Positions 1 through 13,000 of a DNA stretch of 64,000 nucleotides are shown piece after piece. The stretch spans positions 157,402,498 to 157,466,497 of the forward strand of contig NC_133666.1 of assembly GCF_037893015.1 (NCBI RefSeq), written 5' to 3'. This stretch comes from Macrotis lagotis (taxonomy: Eukaryota; Chordata; Mammalia; Peramelemorphia; Peramelidae). A program made the position numbers and the translations under genes. How positions within the stretch are numbered: position 1 is the stretch's first letter; each line of letters opens with the position of its first letter. The notes under the pieces were generated by a model that was given only the letters and a program-made list of their open reading frames with translations, was not told the DNA's origin and did not search any database.

Positions 1-1340
1 GATAACCCCAAATATAATAGTTTCTGGGATAAGAGCTCACTATTTGACAAAACTGATGGGTAAACTGAAGAAAAAATATGACTGAAAAGGAGGCTTAGAC
101 TAACCACCCTATACCAATATAAGGTCAAAATGTGAATAGTAGACATAAAGGATGATAGCAAAAGCTAATTAGAAGAATAAGAAATCATTTGCTTGTCAGA
201 TTTATGGAGAGGAGAAGAATTCATGACCAAGAAAGAGATAGAGAACATTATGAAATACAAATTACATTAGATTGAAAAGTTTTTGCACAAACAAAACAAT
301 GCAAACAACATTAGAAAGAAAGTAGGAAGCAGTGAAACAATTTTTATAACTGGGTTTTCTGATAAGGTATTCATTTAAAATTTATAGGGAAGTGAATAAT
401 ACTTAAAGAATACAAGTCATTCCCTAATTGATAATTGATAAAAAAAGATATGAATAAGCAATTTTCAGTTGAAGAAATTAAAGCTATCTGTCTATAGTCA
501 ATCACTGTTAATTAGAGAAATGCAAATTAAAACAACTCTGAGGTAACCACTTCACTTCTATCAAATTGGCCAATATGACAAAAAAGGTTAAAATCAATGT
601 TGGAGGGATGTGGGAAAACACTGATTCACTATTGGTGGAATTGTGAATTGATCCAACCATTCTGGAAAACAATTTGGAACTATGCCCAAAGAGCTAAAAA
701 ACTATGCATAAACTTTGATCTGACAATACCACCAACTGTATTCTCAAAGTTATCCCCCCAAAAATGGTAAGAATACCCACATGTACAAGAATCATTTATA
801 GCAATTCTTTTTTGTGGTGGCAAAGAATTGGAATTAGAGGAATTGTCGATCAATTGGGGAATAGCTGGACAAATTGTGGTATGTGAATTTAATGTTCTAT
901 AAGAAATGTGCTGGCAGAATTCAGAAAAACCTGGAATAAACATGAAATAATGCTGAGTGAAGTGAGCAAACCAGGAGAACATTGTACACATTAACAGCTG
1001 AATTGTGTGATGATCAATTATGATAGACTTTTCTCTTCCTAGCATATAGCAAAGTGTTCTAAAAGGCCTGGTATGGAAAATGCAATCCACATCAGAGAAA
1101 TAACTGGATTCTGAATGCAAACCAAAACCTGATATTTTCATTTTTCAATTATTTTTTCTTTCTTCTTTTATAACATGATATGGAAATATGTATAGCATAT
1201 TTTTACATATATAACCTATATCAGATTACTTGCTTTCATGGGGTATAAAGAGAGAAGGGAGAAAACTACAAAAAATAGAGATTTATCTTTTCATATAAAT
1301 GGAAAAATAGACAAATATTTAAAAATAAAAAAGAATGCAT
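1..1340 (+). mobile_element. L1 LINE, 3' end (ORF2 C-terminus and 3' UTR), decayed
   Basis: The left edge cuts into the element, so its 5' part is not visible. Positions about 120-700 read as worn L1 ORF2 C-terminal sequence (for example 'gagaaatgcaaattaaaacaac' near 515 and 'ccaaccattctgg' near 654). Positions 700-1120 match the 3' UTR also seen inverted at 18.3, 48.3 and 56.4 kb. An A-rich tail with AATAAA-like signals lies near 1320-1345. The frame is full of stops, so it cannot make protein. Assignment to L1 is firm; the subfamily is not resolved. Confidence 0.85.
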
Positions 1341-1403
1341 GTAATTTTAAAAATAAATTTGAGTTAAAATGACTATTTTATGAATAAGAATTTAGAAATT
1401 TTT

Positions 1404-1580
1404 GGGAAGTCATTTTTTTTTTAGTTTTTTTTGTAAGGCAGTGGGGTTAAGTGACTTGCCCAAGGCCACACAGCCAGGTAATTATTAAGTGTCTGAGGCC
1501 GGACTTGTACTCAGGTACTCATGACTCCATGGCCGGCACTGTATCCCCTGCGCCACCTAGCCGCCCAGGGAACTCATTTT
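1404..1580 (-). mobile_element. WSINE1-like tRNA-derived SINE with TSD
   Basis: The SINE body occupies about 1417-1567. Read on the minus strand it starts GGGCGGCTAGGTGGCGCAG (A box) and ends in an A tail, seen here as T runs at 1412-1432. Flanking duplications GGGAAGTCATTTT (1404-1416) and GGGAACTCATTTT (1568-1580) differ at one base, which fits L1-driven insertion by target-primed reverse transcription. Confidence 0.9.
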
Positions 1581-2744
1581 TTTTTTTTAACATCCATTAT
1601 GTGATACATTAGAAATTCTAAGTGGCAATAAAAGAAATTTAAAGCAATAAACTATACAGAACATAGAGGATATACAATTGATCTCAAAATCTAAAGAGAA
1701 ATGTCCTCAAACTGCAAAAGAAATATAGTTCAAGCTATAAACTTGAACTAGACCTGAGATTTCAAACAAAAAAAATGCTTAAATTCAATAATGATTTTTT
1801 TGACACTTTCAGGTCAGGAAATAAGAAAAGATATTTTGTCAATCGTTTCTACAAAGCAAGGTTTCAACTGTGACTAAGTGGTGGAAGGACAAAAGCAATT
1901 ACAACTGTTTCTCATGGAACCTTGACTGAAATCTCTAGCAACTGCCAAGGACTTGATTTCCCAGCCTTGTTCTTAGGAAAGGTCCTCCTGTGTGGCTCCT
2001 ATGGCATCCTCATGCTGCAAACAATTGACAACTGACAATGTAAGGAGTTCAACTATAAGTCTTTATTGAAAATAGAATTAAGTCTAGCAAATTTATTCTT
2101 TAACGGGATAAATTTGATAATGCTTCTTTGCATTGCACCTGTCTACTCATTTTTCTCAGCAGAACTAATTTTACCTATAATAAAATTCACACATTACCAA
2201 CTTGCTCATTTAGAAGTCACAGTTTAAAGGAAATTGAAGATAAGACAAACTCTGGCTCTCTCACAGTTCTGTGGCTGCCTTGGAACTACCACCACAGTTT
2301 CCTTCTACTCTCCTTGCTCTCTTTGAGTGTTCTCAGACTATCATTGCTTTGTCTGAGGATTGATCTTAGATATCTCTTCAACTTCCTCCCTTCCCCAAAT
2401 GGGAAGAACTATAAATCTCCGTGGAGTTTGTGACAAATCAACCGTTTGTCAGGGTTTGTTACACTCCTATAAAGTAATATTTTGTTAAGGATGCCTAAAG
2501 TTCTTACCCACCCATAGTTTTTGCTCATGTTAGTGTGCATTTATGTTATTATAAATTTTATTGCCCATAACAATCTATTCATTGAATGGTTCACTTTGTA
2601 TTATCAAGTGACTCATGAAATTCAACTGAGTGATAAATCTACAATTCTTAAACGTTCTTATAAAAGTGTGAGGTAAATGGAATATGCTGGGGTAATACAG
2701 AACATTTTTTGGTATCTGAGTTTTTGTAATGAATTACTAATTGG
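1581..2744. other. No recognisable feature
   Basis: AT-rich sequence. An open frame of 101 codons at 2128-2433 has low-complexity Ser/Leu-rich content and no domain I recognise, so I read it as chance. A fragment 'cagtctttattgaaaatag' near 2056 hints at a very old LTR in reverse, but this is too weak to call. Confidence 0.5.
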
Positions 2745-2965
2745 TCTTCCTCAAGTCTATTCTCCAATTCATTTTTTCCACAGTCTCTAAAGTTGTTTTC
2801 CATCAGGGAAAATCATATTTTCCTATCCAATTCACTTCAGTGATTTCCTTAAGACCTTTAGGATACAATAATAGATCTTTTGTTTGACTTTTAAAGCCTC
2901 ACAAAACTTGATCCTAACTCATCTTTCCAGTACCATTCAACATTACTACACATGCTCTATAGTTC
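2745..2965 (+). repeat. L2-like LINE 3' fragment
   Basis: The order 'tctccaattcattttttcc', 'ttaagacctttaggatac' and 'ttgacttttaaagcctcacaaaac' followed by 'catctttccag' matches the general plan of the old mammalian L2 3' region (… AAATCCTTTGT … TTTAAAGCCCTCCA … CTTTCCAG …). It is strongly diverged, and identification by eye is moderate. Confidence 0.45.
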
Positions 2966-4768
2966 ACTCAAAATTTCTCTACTTCTCCTTTATTTGCCTT
3001 TATACAATCTATCACACATACCATTTACCTTTTCTTGGGTAAGTCATAACAGTACTGGTATTGAACTGCATGGAGAATTTTTTGTATTTAAAATCAATAA
3101 GAACTTGAGTCATACTTAAAAAGAAACTGCAAAGAAATAAATTAATTTTAGTTAGAAAACTTTTCAAGAAAAATAAATGAAAATACAAACTATAAAACAA
3201 ATAACACCACCAAAAAAAACAGTGTTCTACTAAAAAAATAAAAGCAGGAAGCTCGTACCACTCAAGTAAGAGAATCACTACTAAATTCCTAGACATTTGA
3301 GTCATATAAGAGGGGTTAGATCCCATGTTAAGGAGAAAATAGAGTTAGCAACAAGGAAAAAAATATTGCAGAAATATAATCAGGATTCCAAAAGACCTAC
3401 CAGCTTCTTTTGTAAAACATCAAATGTCTTGGGACATTATATTTCATTTCAAAGAGCAAAAGAACTGGGCTTGTGTCCAAGAATAAATATCCAGTAAAGT
3501 TGAGTATTTTGCATTGCTGCAATTTTTCATTCATTCATGAATTCAGGCATGCCTCTAGATGGGCAAGATTAAACAGAGTTCCTGAGGTCTTTGATTTGCA
3601 TATGTTAAGTATATGTTAATAAAAATGACATGTATGCAAAATGTTTTTTATTTATATGTAATGTTGCCTAGTGAAATAGCAATTATTAGTATCTGATTAT
3701 CATAGTCACAAATGATTTATGATACTATGTGTCAAATAGGGTTGTCACTAATTTGCATATTTTGCTCTTTTATTTGAAACATTAATAGTTTGCAGATTTG
3801 CTTCATTGTATTATTATGGAATAATAGTACATGAGTAGTGTTAATTCAATATTATTGTTTTATTGAAAATCATCATGGAATGAGTTTTTGAAAAAGTGAG
3901 AACTGACCTGTTTACAAAATATTTGCTATTTTACTGGTAGGAGTGGTAAGTCTGATCATATTATAAATTATTATACCACAGTCGCTAACCAGGGACTTTG
4001 TATCTAGGCTATTATCCATTTTTATTTGATATTATTTTTGCAATTATTCAAGTTCTTGCCTTAAGAATAACATTTAAAAAATCTACCATGTTGAACAAGA
4101 TTAAGGGGATTTTTTTTTCTTGTTCCAGAAGATCTTAACACTCTTGTTGGGTGATATCAAAACTTGCATTTTAGAAAACAAGTTGTCCTGCAATCAGATA
4201 TTCAGAGCAGGCATTACTGTTTACATTTATAAGTATTCCTAAAGAAATGAGTGAAGTAGTAATAAATGACTACAATATTCAAGGTGTGCTTTGGGGCATG
4301 TCTTGTCATGTATCTTTTACTAAATAAATCTGAACATCTATTTACTCTCTTTTGGAGGGAGTGATTAAGGACCTTTGCTTAGAAGTGATAGAACTATTCT
4401 TGTAGAACAGCTCTCTAAGGATATGCTTAATAAAGAGATAGATAAACATTTGCCAACTTCCATTAGATATTCATAAGAGATAGAAATGAATTCCCCTGTG
4501 CTAAACAAATATATTCTCCAATACTGTATTTCACAGATGGCTGAGGATGCCCATTATTTGTAAAATTATACCACATCTTTCCTATCTGGGGTGAGCTGTA
4601 TTGATGCTTTAAATATTCACAGCCACTTTGAAAATAAACTGGCCAAATTAGTCAGAGGAAATTGGCTTCCTGTCTACCTATTTCTTTTATAAAACACATT
4701 TTTTGTTACTTAAAAGCACAAGTAAACCATTTTATTTCATAATAAAGACACACATATCCTCCCAGTGG
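2966..4768. other. No recognisable feature
   Basis: AT-rich sequence. Short open frames at 3012-3326 (minus) and 3297-3497 (plus) are hydrophobic or lysine-rich by composition and show no domain. I see nothing that supports a gene. Confidence 0.5.
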
Positions 4769-4783
4769 ATATATATATATATG

Positions 4784-4815
<32 letters not shown>
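4769..4815. repeat. (TA)n microsatellite with TATG/TACA interruptions
   Basis: Near-uninterrupted AT alternation with a central TGTATATACA segment, which is itself palindromic and able to form a cruciform. Confidence 0.95.
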
Positions 4816-4816
<1 letters not shown>

Positions 4817-5059
4817 ACATTGCATTGTATTGAAATAAAGATAGTCAATGATTTCATATGAGTCTACAAGTTTCATGATATTTTTATATCTGTTACTGAT
4901 GAACTATGTTAACCTGAATCTTTATTTACAAAAATTCAACAAAACGAACAATTCAAAAAACAGAAACAAAGACCCTAGACATTTTTGGTTTTGCTTTTTT
5001 TTTTCTTTTGGTGGTATATATAATTTGAAGAGATTTCACTGAATTTGAACCATTAGGAT

Positions 5060-5520
5060 CTTAGATTGTGTTTATAAAAATCCTTCAGTGACTCCTTATT
5101 ACCTGTAAAAATGGTTGGCATTTAAGGCCATGTGAAATCAGTCTCTAAATAACTTTCCAGTCTTATTCTTTTTCATATCCTTTCTATGTGACAAGGACCT
5201 ATTCCTTGAACCTGAGGATATATTTTTATAACTAATTCTTAAAAGGCACTCCACTGTGCCTCTCAGAATCCCTATCTCCATTCAAGTCTCAGCTTAGTTA
5301 CCATTTTTCAGAAAACATGTCTTTAATGCTACTTCTTTATCCTCATTTGTAAATCTAGGTCCACTTCTTAAAACACTTTTTTTATTAATTCTAATTCATG
5401 ACATATTAAACCAGGAGTCTTTAAGCTACTTCTATCTCCAGCATCTAAGACAATGCTTAGAACACAGTAGGGTCTTTTTTCCTTTGTTATTCTTTTAACA
5501 CTAATAAATTTCCTTTTATG
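5060..5520 (+). repeat. L2-like LINE 3' fragment
   Basis: Matches the same 3' plan as at 2.75 kb but extends further: 'ttcagtgactccttattacc', 'atttaaggccatgtg', 'tttccagtcttattc', 'tcaagtctcagcttagttacc', 'atgtctttaatgct' and the terminal 'gcttagaacacagtaggg'. The order of these blocks is that of the L2 3' UTR. There is no coding capacity. Confidence 0.55.
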
Positions 5521-6774
5521 AAATTAGATTATTCAAGCTTTCTGTTAATTTGAACATTTTATGTTTTTCAGTCTACTTTTTAAAGAATTCTCAATTTTGT
5601 AGTGAAATGACTATAATATAGTAGGTTCTGATGATTCTTTCTTTTTATTCTATGTTGTAGTTTATCATTATTTTTAATATTTTCAATTTAATTTTCTTTG
5701 TTTTAATCAAGTTGTCTAAAATTTTGATAATATTGTTAGAGTTTCTAATAACAAACTGCCAGTTTTTATCAGTACAAAATTTCATTTTCTAATTTAAAAA
5801 ATTCCTTTACTTATTTTGCATTTGTAGGTTCTTAATAAATATTTGTTAAATAAATTAATGAATATGTAATAGGATTTGGAATATAGACAAACTATTTTAT
5901 AGTAAAACCAAGGACAATAAAGATCCTATCCAATCAGATCTGAGTGGAAGAAAGCAAATAGAAAAAAAAGTTCAAGTTCAGAGAATTGTAAGAGAAAAAA
6001 AATCAGCTTTTCCTTCTCACAATTCTCTTTGAACATTGGTTCATAGGAAGTAATAGGGAAAGATAGGCAAGATTTGACCCAGTAAAGAAAATTTATTGAA
6101 AATTCATTGATTTTTAATTTTATAAACCAACTTTTAACCCTTAGTTTTTCCCAGAAGATAGAATTATAGTTCAATAGAATAGAGACACAGACTCTAAGAA
6201 GGGGCCTCATTTATTATAATGGTTACTAGAAAAAAGCTCTAAACTATTATTCTGAAAATTACTGACAAATCCACTGTTCATGTTGCATAAATGTTTAAGA
6301 TTTCTCCCCTATGACTTCATTGATCCTGCAATCTCATTCCAACTATTCTATGAGGTCTTATCTTATGCAATTCTTATCATTGGCTTTACATAAACCTTCC
6401 ATAGGATCAACCGTTCAATATTTTATAAACTATATTTTTAATGTGCTATTTTAGCTACTAACTTGGAGGTCTGGAGTCCTGATTAGTGAAATTTCCCTTA
6501 TCTAGTTCAGATCTAAACACAGCTATCATCATATCATCGTATTATGCTTCTAGTGCTTTATTGTTCCTCACAGATGGGCACAGCTCAGGTGCTTCATCTT
6601 TATTACTACATACTAATTACTTGAAGACCAAGTTTTATCACATTATGATTATTGTCTTTGTTTCTCATAGATTCTCTATTGGACATCATGCTAGAAACTT
6701 TCTTAGCATTTTGTTGGTACTAATATAAAGTTTTGGTGATTGACTTATTAAACGTTGCTTTTGTTGCATGAATT
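5521..6774. other. No recognisable feature
   Basis: AT-rich single-copy-looking sequence. The 94-codon minus frame at 5926-6210 and the 80-codon plus frame at 6486-6728 lack recognisable domains. Confidence 0.5.
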
Positions 6775-6925
6775 AATGAATGAATGAAAAAACTTATTAA
6801 ATATTTACTGTATTCCAGATACTCTTCTAAACATGAGAGATAAAAATACAAAAAGCAAGATAGACCTTTCCATCGAGTAACTAATAGGAAAGAGAATATA
6901 CATATAGAGGTGTACATGAAAACCA
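6775..6925 (+). repeat. L2-like 3' end fragment
   Basis: Begins 'gaatgaatgaaaaaac' and continues 'tattaaatatttactgtattccagatactcttctaaacatgagag', which is the worn form of the L2/MIR-type module about a growing, ageing 'tattgtgccaggcactgttctaagc' core, followed by 'agacctttccatcgag'. Confidence 0.55.
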
Positions 6926-7557
6926 AATAGAGATATTTTGAGTTGAGAGGTAATAGATTTCTTGAACAGACACAGAGGGCTATTTCTTTTGCCAGTATCA
7001 AAGTATTGGATTCATTAACAGTTTCTAAAGCTTGAGCAAGCAAAAAATGGTGAAGGTGAAGAAAGATGTGGGACTGGCATCATGGCATGATGATAGCCAG
7101 AATATAGCAAAGAAGTTTAGATATGAACTAGGTATAGATAAATCTCATCAGTCAAGTATCCAGATCTCCAAATGGGAAGCTAAAATAGTACATCAAAAGT
7201 ATAGGTGGGAGGTACAGCCTAAAGATGACTGGAGAGTGGTATGATGTTTCTGGGTCTGGACTTGATAATGAGTACTCTTCATCCATTAATTTGAGCCTAG
7301 ACTCCAATATGGGAATAGAGAACTGAGTCAAATCATTCATTTCTAATGATACATTTCCTGAAAGTTATCCCTTTTGCCACTTCTTACAAATAGATCATAC
7401 TTGTAAGTATGTTGTAGTCAACTTTTAACTACTGCACATTTATCCATTAACCTGGAATTCACTCACAATTTTGATTCTTTAGAGAATATTGAATTGCAAA
7501 ATTCCAAAAGGTAAAGATATTAGAAATTCAAGAGAATATTGTGTTAAAAAAGAGGTC

Positions 7558-7590
7558 TGTGTGTGTGTATGTGTGTGTGTGTGTGTGTGT
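7558..7590. repeat. (GT)n microsatellite
   Basis: Sixteen GT-type units with one TATG interruption. Confidence 0.95.
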
Positions 7591-9195
7591 CTTCCTGAGA
7601 GCAGCTTAGAAGGTACTGCCAAGTTTTCCAAGTGAAATTCATCATGATGTCTTCCTTTTGCTCAGTTTTGAACCAAATCCCAGCCATATATAGTTATATC
7701 TCTATAGTAGTTCATTGAACTAATCAGCCAGTTCATAGTATAGATAGGAGCCATGACAGTGTTATAAGAGGAAACAGAAATGGCACATATGCAGATGAAT
7801 TACTACTATTCCTAGATAAATGTGACCAAAGTAACAGTGTGATGTGTCAAATATGTTATATGTGAAACTGATATATCACGGCACAACTATCATTATAATA
7901 AAAAAGTATATTGGACAAAAAGAGAAAACATTTTTAAGGTACATATTTTTCGCAAACATGAACAAATAACTAACAGTTGAATACTCTACATTTTATTTCC
8001 ACGAGCAGAGAATTTACTATACTGAAATCATGATGTAGATGATAATAAATTCCATATATCTTAAGCATTGATCTTTTAGAAATGTAGTATGCATAAATTA
8101 TCAAAACATATTAATGGTAGACCAATCTTACTACTTATAAATCTATATGAACTTGACTTTACCTCTTGGTAAATTCTCTTGTCTCTCCATGGAAGTTTTT
8201 AAGACATCAAGTCATTAATAATCACCCTCTAAGTGGTGCTGATTCTTAATACTCAGTCAAAAATATCTTCACCTTTAGAAAATGTTTTATTCTGATTTAT
8301 GAGTTTTCCTTCAAATCCACATTATCAGGAACAGGTGTTTATTGTAGTTTTTTATTAAGAATTTAATGGAATCTCAAAAAAAGTTTCAGATGCCATAAAA
8401 AAGCAAAAAAATAGACCATCACAAATCTATCTATTATCTTGTACTTGAATTTGTTGGACTTTATTTTATCCATTTATAAGTATGGACAATATGAGTTTTA
8501 TTTGCTTTTTTCTGATAAAGATGGTAATGAACTCTCTAATTTAACTAATTACAATTGAATTACTTATTAAAATGCAAATTTTTATACTTTAATTCTTCAA
8601 AGGATCTGGAATTTAATGGGGCAGTTGTTCTTCGTACCTTAGTGTAATTGGTTTTAAGAAATCTTGTTTTCAAATTCTTTGCCTTAAATAATCTCCTGGT
8701 TATAAATTTCTAGAAACTAGAAAGCTGGTTATGGGAAGATAGTCCATAACTGGAACCAGGTTTAAAGGTTTTCTATTTTGGTAAGATCCTGCTCTGCTGA
8801 TTTGATTTTGAAGAACCTAGGTTTACTTCCATTTCACAATGAAGTAGGACTTTAATAGCAAGAGAGTTACTAATAAATTTAAAAATGAATTGTTAAAAAA
8901 CGATCTCAAAGATAAACATTTGACTCTTTATTGAGTGGTAGAATTAGTTCTACTATATTGGAGTTGAGAATTGTTCTATCCCCTTTGATCAATTTTCCCA
9001 AACTTGCTCTCTTACTTGCAAATGAAGTTCCCAGAAAGGTGATTATTATCTCAGCTTCTAGGGATAACTCTTTAGGTATTTTTATTTCTAACATATTTCA
9101 GTGAGCCCCTACTAGTTAACTTTCTATTACCAACAAGTCCTTAGAATTAATTTATTCAAAAAACTTAGAAAAAACAACTGTCACATAGGGTAACC

Positions 9196-9680
9196 TCATC
9201 CCAGGGTAATGTATAACACAAAGGAGTACAAGTTCATGAGACAGTGGGCACAAACTTGTAGTACATTAGCAAGGGACACAAGTGACCAAGGTAACTGGCA
9301 TTTTAGAAACTTGATATCCTTTCTTTCTTTGTAAGGTAAAAAAAATTCCCTTAAAATCCTCATAAAGTTCATCAATGGAAAAGGCATCTATATTGCAAAT
9401 TTTCCTCAATTGGGGTTTCCTTTTCACAAGAAACTGCATCTCAAATGAATCTCTCAATTTATTGTTTTCTTCTTGCTTGGTACTAATGTTCACCACCTCT
9501 AGTTTCAGGTTCAGTTGCAATCCTCACCTGAATTACAATTATACTCTTTCAAAAATGTCAAAGACCTTTTCCCTGTGATTGATAGGTGCCAATTTCTGCT
9601 CTTTTGGGGTCTTATTCTGAGTTTTGTAACATTCCAGGCAGGAAGTGAGAGGACAGAGGTTCATTCTTTTCTTCTGAGGT
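9196..9680 (-). pseudogene. Unidentified coding-like tract, possible pseudogene
   Basis: Two minus-strand frames (9266-9520 and 9196-9387) overlap in different phases. The 84-codon frame is rich in charged residues and reads like ordinary soluble protein (for example a KRKPQLRKICNIDAFSIDEL stretch), with further readable minus-strand codons upstream of it to about 9680. An AATAAA lies on the minus strand at 9156-9151. No poly(A) tract, no TSD and no family match that I recognise. It may be a decayed processed pseudogene or chance; I lean only slightly to the former. Confidence 0.2.
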
Positions 9681-11569
9681 TTATGGTGGAGGTATCTTAT
9701 TAAAAAAAAAAGCCCTCACCCAAATTTATGGTGAACAACTAGTAAATTGTCCAAATCTCTGCAAATTATCTCAGTAATGGTCATTTCCCCTCAATTACAG
9801 CTAAAATCCTTTTGGACTTCAGGGATCCCTAGTACTTTTAACCTTTAATTTTCTCTTTGCATCTGATAGATGCAAATATGTGGATATGGCAAAGATACTG
9901 AGATTTTTCTATTCCCTGTCGGCAAGTTGGTTTGGAAAAATTCAATTACACCTGAAATCACCTCAGCTTTATATATCATTGTTTCTGCCCTTTCTCTTTA
10001 TGAACTGTTTATTTACTGAATTATAAAGGGGTGCACACACAACATTTTTCAAATAAAACTGGATTCTTTTACTAGAGACTTCACTATGAGTCAACACTGA
10101 CTCATTAAAGACTCTTCATCTAGTTAAGAATCCTTTAAACTATATTATTTAATATGAATGTCGCCATCTTCTCTACAAGATTTTAATGAGGAGTATTGTT
10201 AAATTCTTTGCTAAAATAGTCAACTAAGGAGCTATAACATTTCCCTTTTCTGCTGGTCTATTTGCATTCTCAAGAAAAAAAATTATGGTAGTTTGAGAAG
10301 ACCTGTTTTATTTATTTTTTGATATTTTGTTTTGATAGAAACAAAAAGTCTCTATTTTCTATACTTAAAACATTAAAATTAGCACAAAATATGAAGCTTA
10401 TATTTATATATTATTGACAAATATAAAAAATCATAAATACAGACATTACAATTATTTATGTTTTGGCTATGATTACTGTCATAGTCCATTGCCTTTCTCT
10501 CAATATATAACCTGGTGAATTTTTTGTTTTAAATGAAAACTCAGTCTTATGTCATTCTGTTTCTCTCCACAGTTATTAATTGAAAGCTTTATTCAAAATT
10601 TTCTTATCAGTTAAAAAACCCAAAACCATACTTAACTAAGGAGTTCTCTCCATCTACTTTCTCTTAAAGACAGTAATTCCCCAACCATGAAGGGAAATGA
10701 TCTCTTCATTTTCCTCAAGCACTTACTCTTAATAGTCTCTCTCCACAGTTTATCAAGTAGATCCTTAGAGGGATAAAACAAAGATCTTTTCCCTGACTCC
10801 AAAAGGAAAAGGACTTCACTTAAAGCCATTTTTCTTAATTGATTTTTTAAATTACAAATACAAAGACATATTTTTCAGCATTCTGTTTGAATTCTTTCTG
10901 GTTAAAACAACACTGACAGTTTCTATAACCTATGTTATAGAAATTATAGATAGATTATAGTTATAGATATCAAAAACAAGGGCTATATATAAATTTATTT
11001 TTATGATAAAGAATCAAATGATAAGACCTTCATTATCTGGAAATTTGTAATTAATGACTTCTCCCAAATTATTTACAAATGGTTCTTTTTTTTAACTTCT
11101 ATCCATTTCCTAATTTCTAATCATCTATAAAGACCTGTACGTTTTGTGAATCAGTAGAATATATTTAAAATCTAGCTAGAGCTGTAAGTTACTCTACTCT
11201 GTTTTACCCCAAATATTTTATTTTTAGTTTCCTAAGGGATGTTTCAGAATTGGCAAGTTAATGACCCATAACTCAGAGCACTCATCTTGAGAATGAGATT
11301 TATTTCCTCTTTACATAGAGGAAAGAACATCCAAAAAATGGGGTTTACCAGCATGTTGGACCATATTTTTTCTTTAGCTTTTCTATGTCACATTAAAAGA
11401 ACAGTGTGCCAGGAGTTGGTAACTTATACCTTACATGACAAATAAAGATATAGTATTTATTTTTATCACTGGATTCTATTTAAAGATCATGACTCAAGAT
11501 AAATCTGCAATAACCTATGAAAGTGTTTAAATGGATTTATATGGAGATAGATATAATTTGTCTATGACT

Positions 11570-11600
11570 TGTGTATGTGTGTATATATATATATATATGA
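11570..11600. repeat. (TG/TA)n microsatellite
   Basis: Short 'tgtgtatgtgtgtatatatata' type alternation. Confidence 0.85.
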
Positions 11601-12529
11601 GAATGCATCTCTATGTCTAAATAAATTTATGTATGTTTACATGTATCCAATTTATAAATATATAACAACCATTCTATCCCCCTTTTTCACAATTTGCATA
11701 ACCCTCCAGAGTTAAGGTACCCAAAGAGTCATTTGATTCTTGGAATACTAAGGGTAAAGTGAATAACTAGGTGTCTATTACTGTCCTTTTTGAATCCCCA
11801 TTGTTGTGCTTCCTATTAAAAGCCATTCAGTAGATTCAAATAGCAAAGACATTTATTAAAGGAATTCTTGATTTAAAACATTCCCTTCAAAACCTAAGGC
11901 ACAATCTCCTGCAAATACATATGGATCTATCAGAAGAGTGTGCTTAGAATAGTATGCCAGTCACACATAGCACAAGATACATCTTAACAAGCATAACGCA
12001 TAACACAGCTCCTGGTACTTTGTTGGCTAGAAGTCCTTTGTTATGGTTATGGTTAGCACATTTTTTAGCCCTGCTTCTTGAGACTGACACTTTCCTTGAC
12101 TCAGTATCTTCAGTAGTATCCTCTGTTCCTGGTTAGATGTTGTGTTTTACTGGTCCACTCTATCTGACAAATCAATATGTAGAAGAGAGGAAAATTAAGA
12201 GAGAGAAACTCTCTGAAGGAATTGACTCTAATTGTTGAACTATAATCCTCAGCTCTCAAACTTGGAGTCACAGTCTGCTAGAATAATTCAGAGATTGGCT
12301 GTCATAGTTAAAGAAAAGGTATTTGTGATTCATTCAACAAATCAGAAGATATTCCCTGTGTATGGTGTCACCTGCTTTCATCTACTTTCAATTGACCTAA
12401 AACAATAGAATCCTCTTTAATTGATCAAGGGATAGTGATATCTAGTTTCTTTATTCCCCAATATCCTTTTGATTAAATGACTGATTTTCCATTCTTTCTG
12501 AGATAATGAAAGAGTTTGATCCCCCTTTT
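11601..12529. other. No firm feature; possible very old LTR remnant
   Basis: On the minus strand 'ctttaataaatgtctttgc' (near 11845-11863) resembles an LTR polyadenylation region, but no matching TG/CA ends, TATA box or primer site can be fixed. The remainder is unassigned. Confidence 0.3.
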
Positions 12530-13000
12530 TAGGGCTGCTCATACACCCTTGGTCTCCATGTGACACTCAACTTCCATCTTTAACTCCAAGAAGTTTAAGA
12601 ATGCAGAGCAGCTACACTTCAGTGATTTCTCTCAGCAGATGGGCTAAACCAAGTTGAAGGCAACCAATGGGCCTCAAACCTATTGACGAATTGGTGGGAG
12701 TGTCTGCCCCAAGCGTGCAATGACATCTACCACTGGAATGGGCTAATGAGAACAGTATATTCCAGTGATCATGAGGGTGGCTACCTGAAGCATTCAGAAT
12801 TTGGTCAGACATCAGAGATGCCAAAGTCATCTACTATATCCCAAATCATCTATAGTCATCCTGACTTTTATCTTACCAATGGAATTTGATGACTCTGGAA
12901 GAGTGAGGGTGATGATTTTGTGCAACTCTGTTTCACTTAAATACAATTTATTATCTTGTGATGTCATTCATTCTCTTTGAAAGTGAAGGACAGACAAGTT
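12530..13000 (+). mobile_element. RTE-type LINE 3' end (or SINE derived from it)
   Basis: Contains 'gatgactctggaagagtgagg', 'gatgattttgtgcaactctgtttcacttaaat', 'tgatgtcattcattctctttgaaagtgaaggacagac'. This is the same terminal layout as the tail of the MAR1-like SINE at 32.1-32.4 kb (CTCNAGAGTGAAGGACAAAC end). In marsupials that tail is shared between RTE LINEs and the SINEs they move. Upstream sequence (12.53-12.85 kb) appears to be the 3' part of the LINE. Diverged, no open frame. Confidence 0.55.

Larger units (their letters stand above)
6926..11569. other. Mostly featureless DNA with short microsatellites
   Basis: Holds a (GT)n tract at 7558-7590 (listed separately), a coding-like tract on the minus strand at about 9196-9680 (listed separately) and a 10-bp hairpin (arms 10920-10929 and 10934-10943, 4-base loop). 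Otherwise I see only AT-rich sequence and short chance frames. Confidence 0.5.

Noticed and set aside
680-1141. 153-codon minus-strand open frame
   Set aside because: It is the antisense of the L1 3' end; similar antisense frames appear at 18.3, 48.2-48.5 and 56.3 kb over the same repeat.
11800-12450. Possible old LTR on the minus strand
   Set aside because: Only an AATAAA-type block and a vague layout; no TG/CA ends, TATA box, primer site or TSD can be fixed.
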